Below, piece after piece: positions 25,943 to 36,312 of a stretch of DNA of 64,000 nt (positions are counted from its first letter, which is position 1; the number at the start of each line of letters is the position of its first letter). The notes below the pieces were generated by a model. It saw nothing but the letters and a program-made list of their open reading frames with translations. It did not search any database and was not told the DNA's origin. Source of the stretch: Halorubrum salinum (GTDB lineage Archaea; Halobacteriota; Halobacteria; Halobacteriales; Haloferacaceae); contig NZ_JANHDO010000003.1 in assembly GCF_024494575.1 (NCBI RefSeq), forward strand, positions 62,001-126,000, given 5' to 3'. The translations under genes and the position numbers were made by a program.

Positions 25943-27487
25943 ATGGACCGATTTCCGGATGCGCTCGACGGACTCCCGGACCCGGTCGTCATCGTCGACA
26001 CCGACGGAACGATTCAGGCCGGAAACGACCGGACAACCGACGTTCTCGGGTACCGTCCCGACGAACTCGAAGGGACCGCGATCGAATCCCTGATCTTCGA
26101 TCCCGACGAGGGGTCGGCCGGCGACACGCTCCACCGATACGTCACGGACCCCGAGCCGCGGTCGATGTCTGCCAGCCTCGACCTCTGTGCCCGTCGCGAC
26201 GACGACACCGTCATCCCCGTGACGCTCAGCCTCGGCCCATTCGAGCAGGACGGCCAGACGTTCCTCGTAGTCACCATCGTCGACGTGAGAGCGGAGAAGG
26301 CCGAGCGCGCGGCGCTCCACCGCCGGACCGAAATTCTCGAAGCGCTCCACACGGCGACACAGGACCTTCTGAAGACGACCGACAGGGAGGTCGCGGCGCA
26401 GGCCGCCATCACGTACGTCGAGGAGACGCTGGGGCACTCGATCGCCGGACTCTGGCTCTACGACGAGCCGGAAAACGTCCTCGAACCGATCGTCTGGACC
26501 GATCCCGCGGACGAACTCATCGGCGATCACCCGACGTTCGACGCCGACGAGCGGAGCATCACGTGGGAGGCGTTCGACTCCGGCGATCCGATATACGTCC
26601 CCGACACTCACGCCGACCCCGACCGGTACAACCTGAGTTCCCCGATCCGAAGCGAACTCGTGCTTCCCCTCGGGCGGTACGGCGTCATCAACATCGGCGC
26701 GACGGAGGCCGACGCGTTCGGCGAGTCGGCGCTCGCGGTCGCTCGCCTCTGGGCTGCGACCGTGACGATGGTGTTCGTTCGCATCGAACGGGAACAGCAG
26801 CTCCGAGAGCGCGAGGCGGAGGTCGCTCGCGAGCGAGACCGGCTGGAGGAGTTCGCCAGTCTGGTGTCACACGACCTCCGAAACCCGCTCAACGTCGCCC
26901 GCGGTAACCTCGCGTTGATCACCGACCGACTCGACTCGGAACACACGGACCAGCCCGAACTCGACGCGGTCATTCGATCGCTCGACCGGATGGAGGCGCT
27001 CGTCGAGGACATGCTGACGCTCGCTCGACAGGGCGCTGCGATAGACGACCTCGAATGGGTCTCTCTCGAATCGGCCGCCGCGGAGGCGTGGGGCGGCGTC
27101 GACACCGCCGACGCCGAACTCACCGTGGCGAGCGACTGTCGCCTGCGCGCCGATCGGAGCCGACTCAGACAGGCGTTAGAGAACCTGTTCGCGAACGCGG
27201 TCGAACACGTCGGCGAGTCGGTCCGCGTCACCGTCGGGCGCCTCGACGACCGCGGCGGGTTCTACGTCGCCGACGACGGCCCGGGCATACCCTCGGACCG
27301 CCGCGAGGAGGTGTTCGAAGCCGGCGTGTCGACGGAACCCGACGGCACGGGATTCGGCCTGAAGATCGTCGACGAGGTGACGCAGGCCCACGGTTGGACC
27401 GTGACCATCGCCGCCGGCGAGGACGGCGGAACCAGATTCGAGTTCCGCGACGTCGATACCGCCGACGTCGTCGCGGCCGACAACTGA
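25943..27487 (+). CDS. PAS-GAF sensor histidine kinase
   Basis: A 514-residue soluble kinase with no membrane segment. PAS domain at about 10-115 (VIVDTDGTIQAGNDRTTDVLGY), GAF domain at about 130-270 (ITYVEETLGHSIAGLWLYDE), HisKA with the phosphoaccepting His in FASLVSHDLRNPLNVARGN near residue 310, and an HATPase with NLFANAVEHVG, VADDGPGIP and GTGFGLKIV. The order is typical of haloarchaeal light/redox-type kinases, but the signal is not known. The ATG at 25943 lies two bases after the preceding gene; no response regulator is adjacent. Confidence 0.92.
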   Translation: MDRFPDALDGLPDPVVIVDTDGTIQAGNDRTTDVLGYRPDELEGTAIESLIFDPDEGSAGDTLHRYVTDPEPRSMSASLDLCARRDDDTVIPVTLSLGPFEQDGQTFLVVTIVDVRAEKAERAALHRRTEILEALHTATQDLLKTTDREVAAQAAITYVEETLGHSIAGLWLYDEPENVLEPIVWTDPADELIGDHPTFDADERSITWEAFDSGDPIYVPDTHADPDRYNLSSPIRSELVLPLGRYGVINIGATEADAFGESALAVARLWAATVTMVFVRIEREQQLREREAEVARERDRLEEFASLVSHDLRNPLNVARGNLALITDRLDSEHTDQPELDAVIRSLDRMEALVEDMLTLARQGAAIDDLEWVSLESAAAEAWGGVDTADAELTVASDCRLRADRSRLRQALENLFANAVEHVGESVRVTVGRLDDRGGFYVADDGPGIPSDRREEVFEAGVSTEPDGTGFGLKIVDEVTQAHGWTVTIAAGEDGGTRFEFRDVDTADVVAADN

Positions 27488-27569
27488 CTCGGCCGGACCG
27501 TCGAGCGAGGCCTGCTCGCCACGCGGTCACGCCGACGGTGGTCTGACCGACGCGCTCGCCGCGCGGTGA

Positions 27570-29294
27570 TCAGTCGTCGGCGCTCGCCTCTCCGCCGGTC
27601 GCGCCGCGGTCCGCGTCGCGGTCCGGCACCGTCCCGTCGTCGTTCCAGCCGCGGAGGGCGTAGTACTCGGAGAGGGCGGCCTCGAATCCCGCGATCTCGT
27701 CCGCGTACGGGAGCGTGTCGTCGTCGCGGTCGAAGCCGCGGGCGTTGTTGAACGCGCGCTCTCGTTCGACGACGCGCGCGCCGAGCGCCTGGAGGTCCGC
27801 GTAGTCGGCGTCGAGGAGCGCCGCGAGCTGGTCGTCCGTGACGATCCCGCGCGAGAACTTGCAGACGATCGCCGAGTCGAGCACGGCGTTTCGGTTCTCC
27901 TTTTCGACGAGCTTCGGCGGCTTCCCCTCGAGCCCCGTCGGATCGAGCGCCTCGTCGGGGTCGACGAGCGGGTACTCGTACGGATAAAACTCGCCGTACA
28001 TGTGGTCTGCGCCGCGGTTCGCGGTCGCGAACGCGAGCCCCTGCCCGTTGAGGTGTCTCCCGTCGTGCCCGGAGAAGGAGAGCCCCTTGACCGTCCAGTC
28101 GGCGGCTCCGAACTCCTCGTGGGCGCGGTGGACCCCCTCGGCGAGCTTGTCACCGACTCCTTCCCGATAGGCGATCTGTTCGACGATCGACCGGACCAAC
28201 TCGGCGTTGCCGAACTCGTCCTCGCTCTCTAAGAACATCGAGACGACGTCGCCACACGAGATTGTGTCCATCCCGAGCTCGTCACAGAGCTCGTTCGCGC
28301 GCATCACGTCGACGATGTCGTCGACGCCGGCGTTCGAGCCGAACGCCATCACGGTCTCGAACTCGGGTCCCTCGGTCTCGACGCCGGCCTCCTCGTCGCG
28401 GGTCGGGAGCTTGCAGGCGAACGCGCACTGCGAACACGTTCCCTTCTTGTGTTTTTTCTCCTCGACGCGGTCGCCGGAGATCCCCTCCACGCCGTCGAAC
28501 GAGCTTTCGGAGAAGTAGTACGACGGGAGCGCGCCGACCTCGTTCGCGAGTTCCGTCACGCTCGCGGTGCCCTGCCGCTTCATGATCGAGTCCGACGTGG
28601 CGGCGTCGCGGTGGACCGTAGCGGCGTCGTCGGGCCAGTCGAGGTCGACGTCGGCCGCCGCGTCGCCGTCGAACGTGAGCGCCTTCACGCCCTTCGAACC
28701 GAGGACGGCCCCGAGCCCGCCCCGGCCGAACGCACGGGTGTCGGAGGTCATGATCGACGCGAACCGGACGCCGTTCTCTCCCGCCGGCCCGATGCAGGCG
28801 ACGTGTTCGGCCGAGAGGCCGTGGCTCTCGGCGAACCGGTCCGAGACGGCCGACACCTCGGCCTGTTCGAGGTCGGACGCCGGCTCGAACGTCACGTCGG
28901 GCTCGCCGTCGCCGCCGATCTCGCGCACGTGGACCGCGAGCAGCTCGTCGCTCTCTCCGACGATCTCGACGGCGGCGTAGCCGGCACCGGTGACGTTCCG
29001 CGAGAGGAACCCGCCGGCGTTCGACGAACAGAGTCCGTTCGTGAGCGGTGAGAGCGCCGTGGCGGCCATCCTCCCGGTGAAGGAGGTCGAGGAGTGCTGC
29101 ATCGGTCCCGTCGAGAGGTACAGCCTGTTCGCGGGACCGAGCGGGTCGGCGTCGAACGGGATTCGGTCGTACGCGAGCGACGTGTTGAGCCCGCGCCCAC
29201 CGACGAACTCGGAGAGTCGGTCGTCGATCGAGGTCGTCGTGGCCGTCCGCTCGGACATATCGACCGTGAGGAGCGGCCCCTGCGCGTGTCTCAT
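27570..29294 (-). CDS. Aldehyde ferredoxin oxidoreductase family protein
   Basis: Tungsten-pterin enzyme family oxidising aldehydes with ferredoxin; 574 residues, slightly short of the usual 600-620. The N-terminal domain has GGRGLNTSLAYDRIP. The 4Fe-4S ligands are in CSQCAFACKLP (CxxCxxxC) near residue 285, with a later Cys in AIVCKFSRG. GQGLAFATANRGADHMYGEFYPYE matches the pterin-binding domain 2/3. The substrate cannot be told from sequence. No ferredoxin or pterin genes are adjacent. Confidence 0.9.
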   Translation of the reverse strand: MRHAQGPLLTVDMSERTATTTSIDDRLSEFVGGRGLNTSLAYDRIPFDADPLGPANRLYLSTGPMQHSSTSFTGRMAATALSPLTNGLCSSNAGGFLSRNVTGAGYAAVEIVGESDELLAVHVREIGGDGEPDVTFEPASDLEQAEVSAVSDRFAESHGLSAEHVACIGPAGENGVRFASIMTSDTRAFGRGGLGAVLGSKGVKALTFDGDAAADVDLDWPDDAATVHRDAATSDSIMKRQGTASVTELANEVGALPSYYFSESSFDGVEGISGDRVEEKKHKKGTCSQCAFACKLPTRDEEAGVETEGPEFETVMAFGSNAGVDDIVDVMRANELCDELGMDTISCGDVVSMFLESEDEFGNAELVRSIVEQIAYREGVGDKLAEGVHRAHEEFGAADWTVKGLSFSGHDGRHLNGQGLAFATANRGADHMYGEFYPYEYPLVDPDEALDPTGLEGKPPKLVEKENRNAVLDSAIVCKFSRGIVTDDQLAALLDADYADLQALGARVVERERAFNNARGFDRDDDTLPYADEIAGFEAALSEYYALRGWNDDGTVPDRDADRGATGGEASADD

Positions 29295-29364
29295 GGGCGT
29301 CCCTGAGCGCCTCCGGGGATAAATCTCCGGGTGGCGGGCGGATCGGCGCTGTGATCCCGGCGCG

Positions 29365-29877
29365 TCACCGCTCGATCTCGTGGTGCGTCACCGCGCCGGC
29401 CCCGATCGGCGCGTCGGTGTCGAGCGTCGCCCCTCTGAAGGCGTCGTCTGCCCCGTCGACGGGGATCGGGAGCCCGCCGGGGTTCACGCGGACCGTCTCG
29501 TCCCGCTCTTCGACGCCGTGTGCGTGGGTGTGGCCGTGGAGGACGTAGTCGTAGTCGCCGCAGTCGACGAGGGCGTCCACCACGACGCCGCTCGTGCCGT
29601 GGGTGACCGCGACGTCGACGGTCCCGAACGAGATCACTCCGGCCTCGCCGAGATACGTGCCGAACGACTCGACGGTGGACTGGACCGCCCACTCGCCGTC
29701 GTTGTTCCCCCGAACGGCGTAGAAGTCGAACCCGGCGTCGAACGGCGTCACCGAAAACGGCGCGACGAAGTCGCCGCAGTGGACGACGGCGTCGGCGTCA
29801 AGCCGGTCGAACAGCGAGACGGCCGCCTCCACGGCGGCGAGGTCGTCGTGGGTATCCGAGACGATACCAATACGCAT
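29365..29877 (-). CDS. YfcE/MJ0936-type metallophosphodiesterase
   Basis: A 170-residue calcineurin-fold phosphodiesterase. The metal ligands are visible: MRIGIVSDTHDDL, VVHCGDFVAPF, AVRGNNDGEW, THGTSG and DYVLHGHTHAH. Length and motif order match the MJ0936/YfcE subfamily. I take the ATG at 29877 because it gives the canonical N-terminus; 21 extra codons upstream in the frame are unlikely. Substrate unknown. Confidence 0.92.
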   Translation of the reverse strand: MRIGIVSDTHDDLAAVEAAVSLFDRLDADAVVHCGDFVAPFSVTPFDAGFDFYAVRGNNDGEWAVQSTVESFGTYLGEAGVISFGTVDVAVTHGTSGVVVDALVDCGDYDYVLHGHTHAHGVEERDETVRVNPGGLPIPVDGADDAFRGATLDTDAPIGAGAVTHHEIER

Positions 29878-29972
29878 GGATAGGCCGTCGCGCGCCCGGC
29901 TGATAAAAGCCTCGCGCCGGTCAGACCGCCGGTCCCGCAACGCGCTCGACAGACCGTGGGCCGGTCACGCGG

Positions 29973-30893
29973 TCAGCGCCGCGCGACCTCGTGGCGACCG
30001 AACCCGTACCGGAGTCGGTTAGCGAGCCGCCGAGAGAACCGGCCCTCGTTCCGGGAGTCGAACCGCTCCGCGAGCGCCTGATAGATGAGCGGCACCGGGA
30101 CCTCCTGTTCGAGCGCCTCCTCGACGGTCCACGTCCCCGTCGAGCCGCCGGCGACGTGGTCTGCGACGTCGCCGAGATCCGACCCCTCCTCGCGGAACGC
30201 CTCCTCGCAGAGTTCGAGAAGCCACGACCGGATCACCGCGCCGTTGTTCCACGTCCGCGCGACCGACTCCATGTCGAGGTCGTACCGGCCCTCGGTGAGC
30301 AGTTCGAACCCCTCGCCGTACGCCTGCATCAGCGCGTATTCGACGCCGTTGTGCACCATCTTCACGTAGTGGCCCGACCCGGACGCGCCCATCCGGTCGT
30401 GGCCGTCCGGGCCCGTCGCCACCGCGTCGAAGACGGGGACCATCGCCTCGTAGGCCCACTCGGGGCCGCCGACCATGAGCGAGAACCCCTCCTCCGCGCT
30501 GGCCGGCCCCCCGGACGTGCCGCAGTCGAGGTACGCCGCGTCCGTCTCCTCGGCGCGGCGGACCGACTCGTGGAACCGCGAGTTCCCGCCGTCGACGACC
30601 ACGTCGTCGCCGTCGAGGTGCGGTTCGAGGTCGGCGAGCGTGGCGTCGACCGCGTCGCCGGCGGGCACCATGAGCCAGATCCGCTTGCCGCCGTCGTCGT
30701 CGCGCTCACCGCCATCCTCGGTGAGCCGGTCACAGAGGTCGGCAACCGAGTCCGCCGGCTCCGCGCCGTTCTCCGCCGCCGTCGCGGTCGCCTCCGCCGA
30801 GAGGTCGAACGCGACCACGTCGTGGCCCGCGTCCATCGAGCGGTTCACGACGATCTGTCCCATCCGTCCGAGTCCGATGACGCCGAGTTCCAT
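29973..30893 (-). CDS. gnd: 6-phosphogluconate dehydrogenase, short type
   Basis: Oxidises 6-phosphogluconate to ribulose 5-phosphate with NAD(P); 306 residues, the single-domain GndA length rather than the 470 of E. coli. Dinucleotide loop GVIGLGRMG is at residues 4-12, the substrate motif is CGTSGGPASAEEGFS, and the catalytic Lys is in SGHYVKMVHNGVEYALMQAYGEG. Haloferax volcanii uses an enzyme of this type in an oxidative pentose phosphate pathway, so the assignment fits haloarchaeal biochemistry. Confidence 0.93.
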   Translation of the reverse strand: MELGVIGLGRMGQIVVNRSMDAGHDVVAFDLSAEATATAAENGAEPADSVADLCDRLTEDGGERDDDGGKRIWLMVPAGDAVDATLADLEPHLDGDDVVVDGGNSRFHESVRRAEETDAAYLDCGTSGGPASAEEGFSLMVGGPEWAYEAMVPVFDAVATGPDGHDRMGASGSGHYVKMVHNGVEYALMQAYGEGFELLTEGRYDLDMESVARTWNNGAVIRSWLLELCEEAFREEGSDLGDVADHVAGGSTGTWTVEEALEQEVPVPLIYQALAERFDSRNEGRFSRRLANRLRYGFGRHEVARR

Positions 30894-31017
30894 GTGCGCG
30901 GGGTGGGTACCCCCGGCCGTAGTGGTTCCGATCCGACCGCCGACCCCGGCGGGCGGCCGCTCGGCCGATCGACGCCCGCCCGACCTGTGCGCGCCTGTTC
31001 TCTCGCCCGGCGCTCTG

Positions 31018-32448
31018 CTACTCCTCGTCGAGCGCCTGCCACGAGAGCCGCGGGCTCCGCGCGGCCGCGACTTGATCGATCCGCCCCGCCGCAGTGCGGT
31101 TCGGCGAGGTGGAGAGCGCCTCGTCGGTGTCGGCGTACGCGAGGTTGAACGCCTCGGCGAGGTCGTCGAGCGACGACTTCCCCTCGATCTCCGTGGGCTC
31201 CGTCAGCATGGCTTCCGGCACCATCTCCGGCCACTTCGTCGTCGGCGGGTGGACGCCGAAATCCAGCATGCGCTTCGCCACGTCGGCGGCGTCGCGGTCG
31301 CCCGCCGTCGCCGCGAACTCGTGGTGGAACGGGCCGTACGGCACGTCGAGGTCGATCCGCTCTGCGAGGTAGTTCGCGTTGAGTACGGCCTTCGCGGCCG
31401 CGTCCGCGAGCCCCTCGTCGCCGAGACGGGCGATGTACGCGTACGCCTTTATCAGGACGAGCCAGTTGCCCGCGAACCCGTGGACCTTTCCGATCGTGTT
31501 GTCGGGCTCGAACCGCTCGTAGCCGCCGTCTCCCTCGGTCTTCCGGACGCGGGGCGTGGGCAGGAACTCCGCCAGCTCGTCGACGACGCCGACGGGACCC
31601 GCTCCGGGACCACCGCCGCCGTGCGGGGTCGCGAACGTCTTGTGGACGTTGTAGTGCATCACGTCGAACCCCATGTCGCCGGGGCGACCGCGGCCGAGCA
31701 GCGCGTTGAGGTTCGCGCCGTCGTAATACAGGAGTCCGCCGGCGTCGTGGACGATGTCTGCGATCTCCGTGATGTCGCGCTCGAAGAGTCCGACCGTGTT
31801 CGGGTTCGTTAACATCAGGGCGGCGGTGTCGTCGCCGACGGCCGCCTCCAATGCCTCGACGTCGACGCGGCCGTCCTCGCCGGAGGGCAACTCGACCACG
31901 TCGTACCCCGCCGTGGCGGCCGTCGCGAAGTTCGTCCCGTGTGCCGACGCCGGGATGACGACCTCCGAGCGGTCGTTACCGTGGTGCTCGTGGTACGCCT
32001 TCGCGACGAGGATCCCGGTCAGCTCGCCGGCCGCGCCCGCGGGCGGCTGAAGCGTGACCGCGTCCATGCCCCCGATGTCGCCGAGGAACTCCTGTAAGCG
32101 GTACTGGAGTTCGAGGGACCCCTGAACCGACCGCTCGGAGCGGTCCGGATGGACGGCCGCGTTCGGGTCGGCCGCGACGTCCTCGGTGAACTTCGGGTTG
32201 TACTTCATCGTACAGCTCCCGAGCGGATACGGTCCCGAGTCGATCGCCCAGTTCATCTGCGAGAGCCGGGTGTAGTGGCGGGCGACCTCCGGCTCTGACG
32301 GCGCGGGCAGCGTGAGCGAGTCGCGCGTCAGGTCGTCCGGCAGCGGCGAGGCGTCGCTCGCGTCGACGGACTCCTCCGTCTTCTCCGAGAGCAGCGGCTC
32401 GTGGACGGCCTCGTCCTCGCGCGTGTATCGCGCCTGATCGTGGATCAA
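31018..32448 (-). CDS. gcvPB: Glycine dehydrogenase (decarboxylating) subunit 2
   Basis: PLP-binding half of the split P protein of the glycine cleavage system; 476 residues. The PLP Lys is in MHYNVHKTFATPHGGGGPGAG, preceded by LMLTNPNTVGLFERDI and YYDGANLNALLG. MNWAIDSGPYPLGSCTMKYNPK marks the N-terminal part. It lies one base after the subunit 1 stop, so the halves are made together. Confidence 0.95.
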   Translation of the reverse strand: MIHDQARYTREDEAVHEPLLSEKTEESVDASDASPLPDDLTRDSLTLPAPSEPEVARHYTRLSQMNWAIDSGPYPLGSCTMKYNPKFTEDVAADPNAAVHPDRSERSVQGSLELQYRLQEFLGDIGGMDAVTLQPPAGAAGELTGILVAKAYHEHHGNDRSEVVIPASAHGTNFATAATAGYDVVELPSGEDGRVDVEALEAAVGDDTAALMLTNPNTVGLFERDITEIADIVHDAGGLLYYDGANLNALLGRGRPGDMGFDVMHYNVHKTFATPHGGGGPGAGPVGVVDELAEFLPTPRVRKTEGDGGYERFEPDNTIGKVHGFAGNWLVLIKAYAYIARLGDEGLADAAAKAVLNANYLAERIDLDVPYGPFHHEFAATAGDRDAADVAKRMLDFGVHPPTTKWPEMVPEAMLTEPTEIEGKSSLDDLAEAFNLAYADTDEALSTSPNRTAAGRIDQVAAARSPRLSWQALDEE

Positions 32449-32449
32449 C

Positions 32450-33778
32450 TCAGATCACCTCCTCGACCGCGGCGACGAGGTCGTCAGCCCGCCCCGCGTT
32501 CAGGTCGGTCACGCACACCTGCAGCAGGTGCTCGCCTATCACGTGCACCGCGAACCCCCTCGTCTCCAGGTCCTCGGCGACGGCCGCCGCCGGCTGGTCG
32601 ACGTGAACCGCGAACTCGCGGACGTGATGTCGGTCGTGCACCGGCGCGGCCGCGCCGACGACGTCGTCGATTCGCTCGGCGAGGTCGGCCGCCTCGCGGA
32701 CGCAGTCGTTCGCGAGGTCGACGAGCCCGCCCGGCCCGAGCGTCGCCGCGTGGATCGCCGCGCGCAGCGCGACCCACGCCTGGTTCGTGCAGATGTTCGA
32801 CGTCGCCCGCTCCTTGCGGATGTGCTGTTCGCGAGTCTGAAGCGTGAGCGTGAACGCCCGGTCGCCGCGAGCGTCCTCGCTCGCGCCAACGAGCCGCCCG
32901 GGGACCTGCCGGATGAAGTCGTCGCTGCACGCGAAGATCCCGAGCCCCATACCGTACGCGGTCGGGAGTCCGAGCGCGCCGGCCTCGCCGACGACGACGT
33001 CGGCCCCGACGCTCGCGGGCTCCTGGAGCACCGCGAGCGAGACCACGTCCGAGCCGAGCGTGAACAGCGCGCCGGCGTCGTCGGCCACCTCGCCGATCGC
33101 CGCGAGCCGCTCCTCGACGCAGCCGCGGACGGTCGGGTTCTCGGCGTACACCATCACCGCGTCCGCGTCCGCCCGTTCCGCGAGCGCGTCCACGTCGGCG
33201 TTCCCGTCGTCCATGGGGTACGACTCGACCGTCAGGTCCGCTCCCGCACAGTAGTTCTCAAGCACCGCGCGCTTCCCCTCGCGCAGCTGTTCGGGGACGA
33301 GCACGACGTCGCCCGAGGTCGACCGGACGCGGTCGGCGAGCGTCGCCGCCTCGCCGAGCGCGGTCGCGGCGTCGTACATCGAGCAGTTCGCCACCTCGAG
33401 CCCGGTGAGTTCGACGAGCATCGACTGGTACTCGAAGAGCGCCTGCAAGAACCCCTGTGAGATCTCCGGCTGGTACTGCGTGTAGCTGGTGAGGAACTCG
33501 GCGCGGTCCGAGAGGTGGTCGACGACGCTCGGCACGTAGTGGCCGTAGTGACCGCGTCCGAGGAACTCCGTGAGGTCACGGTTGCGGCCGAACAGCCGGG
33601 AACACTCGTCCCGGATGTCGCGTTCGCTGCGCGCGTCGATCCCGAACTCGCCGTCGAACGCGACCGCGTCTGGGATGTCGAAGAGCGCCTCCTCGTCGGC
33701 GACGCCGACGGCGTCGAGCATCGCCGCGGTCTCGGCGTCGGTGTGGGGCGCGTACGGGCTGCCGTCGGCTCCGCTCAT
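32450..33778 (-). CDS. gcvPA: Glycine dehydrogenase (decarboxylating) subunit 1
   Basis: First half of the split P protein; 442 residues. Family motifs include [64 protein letters not shown] and [20 protein letters not shown]. It decarboxylates glycine together with subunit 2 and passes the aminomethyl group to lipoyl-GcvH, encoded 112 bases upstream on the same strand. Confidence 0.95.
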   Translation of the reverse strand: MSGADGSPYAPHTDAETAAMLDAVGVADEEALFDIPDAVAFDGEFGIDARSERDIRDECSRLFGRNRDLTEFLGRGHYGHYVPSVVDHLSDRAEFLTSYTQYQPEISQGFLQALFEYQSMLVELTGLEVANCSMYDAATALGEAATLADRVRSTSGDVVLVPEQLREGKRAVLENYCAGADLTVESYPMDDGNADVDALAERADADAVMVYAENPTVRGCVEERLAAIGEVADDAGALFTLGSDVVSLAVLQEPASVGADVVVGEAGALGLPTAYGMGLGIFACSDDFIRQVPGRLVGASEDARGDRAFTLTLQTREQHIRKERATSNICTNQAWVALRAAIHAATLGPGGLVDLANDCVREAADLAERIDDVVGAAAPVHDRHHVREFAVHVDQPAAAVAEDLETRGFAVHVIGEHLLQVCVTDLNAGRADDLVAAVEEVI

Positions 33779-33889
33779 CGGCCCGCCTCGGTGTTCTCCA
33801 CTCGGCCGTCGGTCACGCGCTCGGCATCGGGCCGTCCGCGTCGTCCGGTCTCGGTCCGTCCGTCGGAAGGTTGCGTTATCATCGTTGTG

Positions 33890-34267
33890 TCAGGCGATCT
33901 GGTCGCGGTACGCGTCCGCGTCGAGGAGGTCGTCGGACTCCGAGTCGCGCTCGACTTCGAGCAGCCAGCCGTCTCCGTACGGGTCGTCGTTGACGAGTTC
34001 GGGACGATCGAACAGGTCCTCGTTGACCGCGACGACCTCGCCGGAGACGGGGGCGTACAGGTCGGAGACGGCCTTGATCGACTCGACCACGCCGAACGCC
34101 TCGCCGGCGGCGACCTCGTCGCCGACGTCCGGAAGCTCGACGAACACGACGTCGCCGAGCTCGTCCTGTGCGAAGTCGGAGACGCCGATCCGAACGGTGT
34201 CGCTGTCCGTCGTGGTCCACTCGTGCGATTCCAGGTATCGTAACTCGTCGAGAACTTCGAAGCTCAT
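33890..34267 (-). CDS. gcvH: Glycine cleavage system H protein
   Basis: Lipoyl carrier of the glycine cleavage system; 125 residues. The lipoylated Lys is in [43 protein letters not shown] is the conserved beta domain. It leads gcvH-gcvPA-gcvPB. The usual gcvT partner is not upstream; FEN1 is there instead. A TATA-like box (reverse strand of about 34420-34432) would give an unusually long leader of about 130 bases. Confidence 0.95.
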   Translation of the reverse strand: MSFEVLDELRYLESHEWTTTDSDTVRIGVSDFAQDELGDVVFVELPDVGDEVAAGEAFGVVESIKAVSDLYAPVSGEVVAVNEDLFDRPELVNDDPYGDGWLLEVERDSESDDLLDADAYRDQIA

Positions 34268-34524
34268 TGGTAAGGGGGGTCGTCGCGGCGCGCTCTGGCC
34301 GTGGCGATCGGACGCGTCTCGGAGCCGCGGGCGTGCCGACTCGGCCGGCCGTCAACGGACTGGTGTCGCCGTCGAGCGCTGGTCCACGACACGTGTGGGC
34401 TACCGTTCTGACGACGAGGAAATAAAAGGTATGTTCCGACTCTCGGTCGCACTGCGCCGCCTCGCGGCCCGCGAGGAGTTCGCGAGACCCGCGCCCGTCC
34501 TCGGGAGTCGGTCCTCTACAGCCG

Positions 34525-35502
34525 TCACGTCCACCGGTCGAGCCCGGTCTGGACCTGCGATTCGGCGATCCGCTCGAACCCCCGTTCCACCTCGTCGGCC
34601 GCGACGCCCCACTCGTCGACGACGTACGCCCGGGCGGCCTCGACGTCGGGGTTCACCGACGTGTCGACCTCGACGTCGACCGCCGGCGGGTCCATGAACA
34701 GCTCGCGGATCGCCTCGGCGTTCGGGATATCGGCGTCGCGGTCCGCGAGAACGCCCCACAGGTCGCCGTGCTCTCTCACCGCCGTCACCGCCGTCTTCGG
34801 GCCGATCCCGTGGACCCCCTCGTTGAAGTCGGTCCCGCACAGCATGGCGGCGTCGACCAGCCCCTGCCGGTCGAGTTCGAGTTCGTCGAGCGTCGCCGCG
34901 AGATCCATCAGCTCCGGGTCGCCCTTGCTCGTCAGCTGTCGGAGCGTCGTGGGCGCGCCGAAAAGCAGCGTGTCGTAGTCCTCGCTGCCGGCGTGGTCGA
35001 CCGTTCCCGTCGCGGCCATGTGCGCGCACTGCGCCTCCCCCTCGGCCGGAGCCTCGATAATCGGGACGTCGAGCAGCCGGAGCAGTTCGCGTGTCGTCTC
35101 GTGGATCGCGTCCGTGAGCCGCTGCGTGCGCGCGTCGAGCCGGGCGGCCTCGACGGCGTCGCCGCGCTCCTCGGCGGCGACCCGGCGCTCCTCTGCCGCC
35201 TCGCGTTTCGCCCGGCGGTCGGCCACCTCGTCCGCTTTGAGGTCCGTCACGTCGCCGTCGAACACCATCACGGGGATCAGGTCGTGTTCGAAGAACTTCG
35301 GGAGCCCCTGCACGATGCCGATCAGGTTCGCGACCTCGGTGCCGTCCGCGGTCGTGTACGCCCCGTCGGCCGTCCACTTCACGGTCGTCGTGAGGTAGCG
35401 GTACAGCCAGTTGTGCGCGTCGACGGCGACGACGCTCCCTTCGATCTCCGCGAAGGAGACGTCGCGAACGGCGGCGAGGTCGCGCAGGTCCGCGTTTCCC
35501 AT
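34525..35502 (-). CDS. fen1: Flap endonuclease 1
   Basis: Structure-specific nuclease for Okazaki fragment processing and repair; 325 residues. Metal-site motifs are [51 protein letters not shown] and [19 protein letters not shown]. The C-terminus ends QTGLDRWT, matching a PCNA-interacting PIP box (Q-x2-L-x2-aromatic). Length fits archaeal FEN1. Confidence 0.95.
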   Translation of the reverse strand: MGNADLRDLAAVRDVSFAEIEGSVVAVDAHNWLYRYLTTTVKWTADGAYTTADGTEVANLIGIVQGLPKFFEHDLIPVMVFDGDVTDLKADEVADRRAKREAAEERRVAAEERGDAVEAARLDARTQRLTDAIHETTRELLRLLDVPIIEAPAEGEAQCAHMAATGTVDHAGSEDYDTLLFGAPTTLRQLTSKGDPELMDLAATLDELELDRQGLVDAAMLCGTDFNEGVHGIGPKTAVTAVREHGDLWGVLADRDADIPNAEAIRELFMDPPAVDVEVDTSVNPDVEAARAYVVDEWGVAADEVERGFERIAESQVQTGLDRWT

Positions 35503-35595
35503 GCCCGGTACTCGTGGCGGTCGGTGAAATATCGACCGCTCCGCCTGCCGATTGTGAGGCGTTTATGTGCGTCTGTCGACTAGGACGGGTATCGA

Positions 35596-36261
35596 ATGGT
35601 CTCGCCGTTCGACGTGTTGGAAGTCGACGAGGACGCCGACGAGGCGACGATCGAACGGGCCTACCGCGAGCGAATCAAGCAGGCGCACCCAGACCAAGGA
35701 GGTACCCTCGAAGAGTTCCAGCTCGTCAGGCGCGCGTACCGCGAACTCGACGACAGAGACGAGAACGACGACGCGAGCGCGGCCGACGCGGCCGACACCG
35801 ACGTCGCCGACATCGACCTGACCGACGAGGAGGGCGACGCCGAAGTCGAGCCGGTCCGCGTGGAGTTCCTCGATTACGAGGTGCTCGACGACTACGGCTG
35901 GTCGCTCGACGACGACGACCTGTTCCGGAAGGCCGAACACGCCGACCTCGACGAGAGCGAGCACGGGAGGCTGCTCGTTCAGCCGGACGAGAGCCTGCTC
36001 GAAGGGGCCGAAAACCGCGGTTTCGGGTGGCCCTTCTCGTGTCGGGGCGGGGCCTGTGCGAACTGCGCCGTCTACCTCGTCGACGGGGAGATCTCACAGC
36101 CCGCCAACCACATCATGCCCGACGACCTCGCGGAGCGCGGGTTCCGGCTCTCCTGTAACGGCTATCCGGTGAGCGACGAGCTACAAGTCGTGTTCAACGT
36201 GAAACACCTCGCCGAACTCGACGACCTCATCCTCCCGCCGGGACCGTTCACGCGGCGGTGA
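35596..36261 (+). CDS. DnaJ domain-[2Fe-2S] ferredoxin fusion
   Basis: A 221-residue protein joining an N-terminal J domain (1-50: PFDVLEVDEDADEATIERAYRERIKQAHPDQGG, with the HPD tripeptide that activates DnaK) to a plant-type ferredoxin (about 95-220). The ferredoxin has the cluster ligands in CRGGACANCAVYLVDGE and a last Cys in LSCNGYPVS. It retains the haloarchaeal ferredoxin layout around the cluster. The combination hints at Fe-S loading with chaperone help, or electron transfer to a client. I believe similar fusions exist in other haloarchaea. Confidence 0.9.
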   Translation: MVSPFDVLEVDEDADEATIERAYRERIKQAHPDQGGTLEEFQLVRRAYRELDDRDENDDASAADAADTDVADIDLTDEEGDAEVEPVRVEFLDYEVLDDYGWSLDDDDLFRKAEHADLDESEHGRLLVQPDESLLEGAENRGFGWPFSCRGGACANCAVYLVDGEISQPANHIMPDDLAERGFRLSCNGYPVSDELQVVFNVKHLAELDDLILPPGPFTRR

Positions 36262-36312
36262 GCGTCCCCGCCGGAGCCGCTTCGGGTCTCCCTAGCGTCT
36301 CGGTTCGACCGC

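Noticed and set aside
34268-34405. A glycine riboswitch before gcvH
   Set aside because: I could not find the conserved paired core by eye and archaeal examples are not established; kept only as a question about the long leader.
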